A stretch of 64,000 nucleotides of DNA from the NCBI GenBank assembly GCA_947846985.1, contig CANTUZ010000005.1:7578501-7642500 (forward strand). Direction: 5' to 3'. Of the stretch, positions 63,901-64,000 are shown in pieces (within the stretch, counting starts at the first letter, position 1; each line of letters opens with the position of its first letter). This stretch comes from Fratercula arctica (taxonomy: Eukaryota > Chordata > Aves > Charadriiformes > Alcidae). The position numbers and the translations under genes are program-made. The notes below the pieces were generated by a model, which was not told the origin of the DNA, did no database searches, and saw only the letters and a list, made by a program, of their open reading frames with translations.

Positions 63901-64000
63901 GAATAGGCACATTTTGAAGCTATTTGTTAGCTAGTTGTTTCTGTACAGTTGCCTAACTGCAAGTACAAGGTTGACTACTTTTGAAAGACGGAAAGCTGCT
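60961..64000. other. non-coding, probably METTL15 intron; no gene recognised
   Basis: Only short open frames (111 codons or fewer) without domain signatures are present, often overlapping on both strands. Visible simple sequence includes a G-rich patch at 62353-62386 (GGGGGTGTGG to GGGTGGGGGGTGGG) and a run of about 18 A at 63489-63506. Confidence 0.5.
63489..63506 (+). repeat. poly-A tract (about A18)
   Basis: An uninterrupted A run. The 5' side shows no recognisable retrotransposon or retrocopy, so it is reported as a simple repeat only. Confidence 0.8.

Noticed and set aside
1..64000. CRISPR arrays, tRNA or rRNA genes, bacterial operons
   Set aside because: No regularly spaced repeats, cloverleaf-like B-box sequences or rRNA blocks were recognised, and the sequence is vertebrate intronic in character.

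Overview
The window is AT-rich vertebrate nuclear DNA, almost certainly from a bird. The strongest signs are CR1 LINE fragments, several with the typical avian CR1 3' tail and octamer-like terminus (TTCTATGATTCTA), and a solo endogenous-retrovirus LTR of a kind widespread in avian genomes. No bacterial-style gene organisation, CRISPR array, rRNA or tRNA gene was recognised.

The only host coding sequence I can support is one 137-nt internal exon on the + strand (37578-37714). Its 45 complete codons match the S-adenosylmethionine-binding start of the RsmH/MraW methyltransferase family. The closest fit is METTL15, the mitochondrial 12S rRNA N4-cytosine methyltransferase. It has a pyrimidine-rich acceptor ending in CAG and a consensus GTAAGT donor. 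No second METTL15 exon was recognised on either side, so the window is best read as two very large METTL15 introns around one exon. This fits the long introns of this gene in amniotes. The start of the gene, with its promoter and N-terminal exon, and all later exons should lie outside the window.

Layout: 1-1760 holds minus-strand protein-like but broken sequence, possibly a decayed retrocopy. 1761-10574 is unannotated intron-like DNA with a compact XhoI-site palindrome at 7.4 kb. 10.78-10.90 kb is a CR1 3' end (+). 14.79-15.65 kb is a 5'-truncated CR1 (-) that still has a 155-codon reverse-transcriptase reading frame. 23.27-23.79 kb is a solo LTR. 31.29-31.36 kb is a TA/CA microsatellite. 35.59-35.63 kb is a C-rich tract with G-quadruplex potential on the minus strand. 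37.58-37.71 kb is the METTL15 exon. 50.48-50.71 kb is a CR1 3' end (+). 51.65-53.64 kb is a CR1 cluster (-) with a copy that lost its reverse transcriptase and, next to it, an older diverged copy. The rest is non-coding. A few high-complexity stretches (about 12.1, 19.3, 41.8-42.1, 54.3 and 60.4-60.9 kb) look by eye like possible conserved non-coding elements, but only alignment could show that.

I found no convincing undescribed biological system. The most useful items for follow-up are the broken protein-like segment at the left edge, the internally deleted CR1 and the possible conserved elements inside the METTL15 introns.
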